The position numbers and the translations under genes are program-made. 64,000 nt of DNA from Ensifer aridi. Lineage in GTDB: Bacteria; Pseudomonadota; Alphaproteobacteria; Rhizobiales; Rhizobiaceae. Where the stretch lies: the NCBI RefSeq assembly GCF_002078505.1, contig NZ_LUAV01000022.1, positions 263,484 through 327,483 of the forward strand, written 5' to 3'. Under the pieces are notes generated by a model. It did not search any database and was not told the DNA's origin. It was given only the letters and a program-made list of their open reading frames with translations. Below, piece by piece: positions 60,546 through 64,000 of the stretch; positions within the stretch are counted from its first letter, which is position 1; every line of letters begins with the position of its first letter.

Positions 60546-62153
60546 CTACATTCTAAAGACGCCATAATGTGGTGTCTCGATGGGAGCATTGAGCGAAGCA
60601 CTCACGGCGATTGCGAGCGCGGTTCTGGTGTCGACAGGATCAAGAATCCCGTCGTCCCAGATTTCAGACGTTGCGTAGTAAGCGCTAGATCGCTTCCTAT
60701 ATTCTTCCAAAACCGACTGTTTGGTGGCTTCGTAATCCTGCGCCGATACGCGCCTATCATCGAACGCGAGTTGCTTTGCCTTGACATCTGTCAGCACTCG
60801 CGCCGCTTGATCGGCACCCAAGGCTGAAATCTGAGCCTGCGGCCATGTGAACAGAAAACGCGGATCGAAAGCGCGCCCGGCCATAGCGAAGGTCCCTGCA
60901 CCATGAGAATGGTTGCAAATGACCGTGAATTTAGGCACGGCTGCTCCAGACACGGCCATGAGTAGCTTGGCGCCGTTTTTGGTAATGCCACGCCGCTCGT
61001 ATTCGCTGCCGACCATGAACCCCGTGATGTTCTGCAGGAATAGCAGGGGCGTCCGGTTCATATCGCATAACTGGATGAAATGAGCGCCCTTCAGCGCACT
61101 GTCGTCGAACAGCACGCCATTGTTCGCCAGAACACCGATTTGGTATCCATGAAGGCGCGCGAATCCGCACACCAGAGATCGGCCGTAGCGTGGCTGGTAT
61201 TCATGGAACCTGCTGCCATCGACCAGGCGCGCGAGTATCTCCCGCATATCGAAGTGCATTCGAGGGTCTCTTGGAATTATGCCGTATAGTTCCGACGCAT
61301 CATAGGCGGGCGGCTCCGGAGCGACTCGATCGATCGAGGCTTTCTCGGGACGTTTGAAACGGGCAACTATGTCGCGGGCAATCGCGATCGCGTGCATCTC
61401 TGAGTCCGCGAGATAGTCGGCCGTTCCCGATACGCTGGTTTGCATGTCAGCACCGCCGAGCTCGTCGACAGACACGTGCTGGCCAGTCGCAACTTGAACG
61501 ACCGATGGACCGCCCAGAAATATCGCTCCGCTTCCCTGGACGATCACGTTGTACTCGCTAAGCGCAGGAACGTAGGCCCCTCCTGCGATGCACTGTCCCA
61601 TCACAAGAGCGACCTGAGGCACGCCCATCTTCGAGAGAATGGATTGGTTTCGGAAGATTCTGCCCGCGTGGTGGCGATCCGCGAAGAAGTCTGCCTGCAG
61701 AGGCAGAAATCCACCGCCGCAGTCGCAAAGATGAACGACGGGCAAACGATTTTCGATTGCTATATCCAAGGATCGGACGATCTTCTTGACCGACAACGGA
61801 TACCATGCACCACCCTTCACGCTCGAGTCATCAGCGTGAACGATCACCTCGCGTCCCGCGACGATGCCGATGCCGACGACCTGTGCTGCGCTTGGCACCT
61901 CTCCGTCGTAAGCCTCGTTCGCAGCCAGTGTCGAAAGTTCGAGGAAAGGAGTTTCTGGATCGAGCAGAGCCTCGACCCGTTCACGAACAAAGAGCTTGTT
62001 TTGTCGCCGCAGGCGCTCGCGATCGCGCTCGGGACGCTCTAAACGGACCGCACGCTGGCGCTCCTTTAATTCGGCCGCAAGTCTTCTGTTGTGGAGTTCG
62101 TTGAGGCGAAATTCTTGCGAGTTCACGTCGATGAGAGAAGCGAGGCGCTGCAT
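60546..62153 (-). CDS. Acyl-CoA carboxylase carboxyltransferase (beta) subunit
   Basis: A 535-residue carboxyltransferase of the propionyl/methylcrotonyl/geranyl-CoA carboxylase family. Both crotonase-fold halves are visible: the N-terminal one with PVVHLCDCGGGFLPLQADFF and IAGGAYVPALSEYNVIVQGS, the C-terminal one with QNITGFMVGSEYERRG and HSHGAGTFAMAGRAFDPRFL. It transfers the carboxyl group from carboxybiotin to an acyl-CoA. The early NELHNRRLAAELKERQ and PFLELSTLAANEAYDGEVPS resemble methylcrotonyl-CoA carboxylase. The ATG follows the carrier-protein stop (TGAGATG). The acyl substrate cannot be fixed from sequence. Confidence 0.88.
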   Translation of the reverse strand: MQRLASLIDVNSQEFRLNELHNRRLAAELKERQRAVRLERPERDRERLRRQNKLFVRERVEALLDPETPFLELSTLAANEAYDGEVPSAAQVVGIGIVAGREVIVHADDSSVKGGAWYPLSVKKIVRSLDIAIENRLPVVHLCDCGGGFLPLQADFFADRHHAGRIFRNQSILSKMGVPQVALVMGQCIAGGAYVPALSEYNVIVQGSGAIFLGGPSVVQVATGQHVSVDELGGADMQTSVSGTADYLADSEMHAIAIARDIVARFKRPEKASIDRVAPEPPAYDASELYGIIPRDPRMHFDMREILARLVDGSRFHEYQPRYGRSLVCGFARLHGYQIGVLANNGVLFDDSALKGAHFIQLCDMNRTPLLFLQNITGFMVGSEYERRGITKNGAKLLMAVSGAAVPKFTVICNHSHGAGTFAMAGRAFDPRFLFTWPQAQISALGADQAARVLTDVKAKQLAFDDRRVSAQDYEATKQSVLEEYRKRSSAYYATSEIWDDGILDPVDTRTALAIAVSASLNAPIETPHYGVFRM

Positions 62154-62154
62154 C

Positions 62155-62658
62155 TCAATGCCCTTCCTCTGTGATCGTAACTAGTGCCGCGCCATGCTCA
62201 AAGCTCTCGCCTTCGTTGAAGTGAATTCGGTCGACCACCCCATCCTGTGGGGAGCGTATGACGCTTTCCAGCTTCATGCTCTCGATCACCATCAGCGCCG
62301 TGCCTGCGGAGATCGCGTCGCCAGGCGAAACCGACGTTTTAACGACGACGCCTGGCATAGGCGCGCGCGCCACGAGAAGACCTGCATCCTTGTTCACGAG
62401 AGCGTGGGCTGACAATGGATCTCGGTAGCGCAGAATGCGCGTTCTGCCGCGAATATGCAGATGAATTGCGTCACCATCGATGGCGAACCTGACCCGCTCG
62501 CTTGCGCCCGCTATGGTAAGAAGGCCGCAGCCGTCGCCCTGATGGGAGAAATCGAGTGATGCAAGTACTTCGTCGCCCAAATGGAGGCGATATCCCTGCT
62601 GCCAGCGTGAAAGCCACAACTGATAATCTACACCTTCAAGCTCGAAAACGTGGTTCAC
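62155..62658 (-). CDS. Biotin carboxyl carrier protein of the acyl-CoA carboxylase
   Basis: 167 residues. The C-terminal biotinyl domain has APMPGVVVKTSVSPGDAISA and the biotin lysine in VIESMKLESVIRS near residue 125. The N-terminal ~85 residues form the beta-barrel linker found in alpha subunits. In most relatives this part is fused to the biotin carboxylase; here a GTG start overlaps the carboxylase stop by four bases, so the alpha chain is split in two. Confidence 0.85.
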   Translation of the reverse strand: MNHVFELEGVDYQLWLSRWQQGYRLHLGDEVLASLDFSHQGDGCGLLTIAGASERVRFAIDGDAIHLHIRGRTRILRYRDPLSAHALVNKDAGLLVARAPMPGVVVKTSVSPGDAISAGTALMVIESMKLESVIRSPQDGVVDRIHFNEGESFEHGAALVTITEEGH

Positions 62659-64000
62659 GCGTTTCTCCAGCCGCCGAGAGAGGCGTGAAGCTCGGGTACG
62701 GCATCTGCCGAATCGCGGACTGGTCGCGTCAGGAGAGCGGCGGCTGCCAGGAAGGTCGACAAGTCGGACTGAGAGTCGCCAGCGGTCAGCTGCTGATTTT
62801 CGTCGAGATATCCAGTATGAAACTGCCCGCTTAGAAATTGTTCGTCGGCAAGGACGCGCGCGAGAAAGCTCGCGTTTGTTTCGCAGCCGAGGAGCACCAG
62901 CTCCCGCATCGCGCGTTCGGCCGTTAGCGCAGCCTCATTACGCGTGCTCGAATGTACGATCACCTTTGCCAACAGGGAATCAAAGGCTGTCGTTATTTGC
63001 TGACCTTGCGAGATGCCGCTGTCGATCCGTAAGCCTGGACCGCCGGGATAGTCGAGCACCAGTATTTTCCCCGTCGTGGGGGCAAAGCCGCGTTCAGGAG
63101 CCTCGGCATACACTCTCGCTTCGATTGCGTGGCCTGTCGACACGATACCTGGCTGCGAAAATCTAAGCTCGTGGCCGCCGGCGACATAGAGCTGTTCGGC
63201 AACAATATCGATACCAGTGATCATTTCGGTGACGGGATGCTCCACCTGCAGGCGCGTATTCATCTCGAGGAAATAGAACTCTCCTCCGTGAACGATGAAT
63301 TCCACAGTGCCGGCATTTCGATAGTCAGCGGCGCGAGCGATGCCCACGGCAGTTTCGCAGATTCTCTCGCGCAACCCCGGGGAAAGCGTCGACGCGGGCG
63401 CCTCCTCTATGACCTTCTGAAATCTGCGCTGGACCGAGCACTCCCGCTCGAACAGATGAACGACGTTTCCGAAGGAGTCGCCGAGCACCTGCACTTCGAT
63501 ATGCCGTGGCTTTTCGATATATCGTTCTATGTAGAGCCGGCCATCCTCGAAGTAGCGCTGCGCCTCACTGCGTGCCTGCGCAATGGCGTCTTCCAAGGTG
63601 TCGAGGTCGCGGACGACCCGCATGCCCTTGCCGCCGCCGCCGGCCGATGCTTTTACCAGCAAAGGCCCTCCAATGGATCGCGCCCTCTGGATGAACGAGG
63701 CCGGATCATCTTCTTCGATCGCTGAAGGCACGACCGGAAATCCGTTCTGCTGAACGAAGTTGCGGGCCCGGATCTTGTCGCCCATCAATTGGATGATCTC
63801 AGGAGTAGGCCCGACGAACGCGAACCCAGACTCGACCACCGCCCTCGCGAACTCCGCATTCTCTGATAGGAATCCATAGCCTGGGTGAACCGCCCCGACG
63901 TTCGCCTCGCGGGCGGCAGCGATGATTTGTGCGGTATCAAGATAGGCCGCGACTGGCGTGCGACTGCTTACGGCAATCGCTATGTCGGCCATTGAGACGG
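62655..64000 (-). CDS. Biotin carboxylase subunit, 5' end outside the window
   Basis: At least 445 residues of an ATP-grasp biotin carboxylase. Visible are VHPGYGFLSENAEFARAVVE, the ATP loop KASAGGGGKGMRVVR, ERECSVQRRFQKVIEEAPA, and FLEMNTRLQVEHPVTEMITG with the catalytic Glu and Arg region. The frame is still open at the right edge and the first ~70 residues of the family are missing, so the real start lies beyond 64000. It carboxylates biotin on the adjacent carrier protein. An in-frame ATG at 63992 is not the likely start. Confidence 0.9.
   Translation of the reverse strand, partial: VSMADIAIAVSSRTPVAAYLDTAQIIAAAREANVGAVHPGYGFLSENAEFARAVVESGFAFVGPTPEIIQLMGDKIRARNFVQQNGFPVVPSAIEEDDPASFIQRARSIGGPLLVKASAGGGGKGMRVVRDLDTLEDAIAQARSEAQRYFEDGRLYIERYIEKPRHIEVQVLGDSFGNVVHLFERECSVQRRFQKVIEEAPASTLSPGLRERICETAVGIARAADYRNAGTVEFIVHGGEFYFLEMNTRLQVEHPVTEMITGIDIVAEQLYVAGGHELRFSQPGIVSTGHAIEARVYAEAPERGFAPTTGKILVLDYPGGPGLRIDSGISQGQQITTAFDSLLAKVIVHSSTRNEAALTAERAMRELVLLGCETNASFLARVLADEQFLSGQFHTGYLDENQQLTAGDSQSDLSTFLAAAALLTRPVRDSADAVPELHASLGGWRNA

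Noticed and set aside
1..64000. CRISPR arrays, tRNA or rRNA genes, replication origin
   Set aside because: No regularly spaced repeats, cloverleaf-like genes, ribosomal RNA or repABC-type genes were recognised.

Overview
The window looks like part of a symbiotic plasmid or symbiosis island of a rhizobium (alphaproteobacterium, probably Rhizobiaceae). The evidence is moderately high-GC coding sequence, many decayed insertion sequences, a nod-box-like element (6264-6312), a FixK/FNR box before ompW (10008-10021), sigma-54 promoters with a NifA-type upstream site (19376-19527, weaker at 1313-1407), a NodD-like pseudogene and a rhizobitoxine-type gene cluster. No rRNA, tRNA, CRISPR array or replication origin was seen. 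The exact species cannot be told from the sequence.

Layout. 0-1.2 kb: an Old Yellow Enzyme-type oxidoreductase lacking a clear start. 1.4-5.7 kb: a likely sigma-54-driven operon with a 37-residue ORF, a two-domain glycosyltransferase and a HemN-like radical SAM protein; it is AT-richer than its surroundings. 5.7-12.2 kb: IS remnants, a nod box, a chemoreceptor and ompW. 12.3-18.9 kb: a rhizobitoxine-like locus, with class V aminotransferase, O-acetylhomoserine sulfhydrylase-like enzyme, membrane desaturase and class I amidotransferase on the minus strand, and a MocR regulator plus LysE exporter on the plus strand. 19-22 kb: an integrase relic, then a NifA/sigma-54-type promoter before a 49-residue ORF, a HAD phosphatase, a phosphoribosyltransferase and a secreted ClpP-like protease. 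22-25.6 kb: decayed genes. 25.6-28.4 kb: a DNA methyltransferase overlapping a DGQHR-domain protein, a candidate defence pair.

28.6-43.6 kb: a phosphonoalanine-utilisation locus. It has phosphonopyruvate hydrolase (palA-like), an aminotransferase (palB-like), a LysR regulator, an M19 dipeptidase, a five-gene peptide-type ABC transporter, a frameshifted FAD oxidoreductase, an M24 peptidase and an alkaline-phosphatase-superfamily enzyme. A near-palindromic element recurs in front of three of its transcription units. 44.1-47.2 kb: a small protein, a glutaminase-dead asparagine-synthetase homologue and a methyltransferase. 47.7-51.6 kb: a phosphonate biosynthesis operon with PEP mutase, aminotransferase, nucleotidyltransferase and CDP-alcohol phosphatidyltransferase. 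51.7-56.3 kb: small plasmid-type genes and a GntR regulator. 56.6-59.2 kb: a broken IS66 element with intact ends and a perfect 8-bp target duplication. 59.4-60.1 kb: hicAB toxin-antitoxin. 60.5-64 kb: a three-gene biotin-dependent acyl-CoA carboxylase running off the right edge.

The main theme is that genes predicted to make a phosphonate (PEP to phosphonopyruvate to phosphonoalanine, then cytidylyl activation and transfer to a lipid or other alcohol) lie about 20 kb from genes predicted to import and break down phosphonoalanine or its peptides. This resembles the opine/rhizopine logic of making a compound that kin can eat. That link is inference. The enzyme-family calls rest on visible active-site motifs, notably EDK...NS in the mutase and EDK...TS in the hydrolase.
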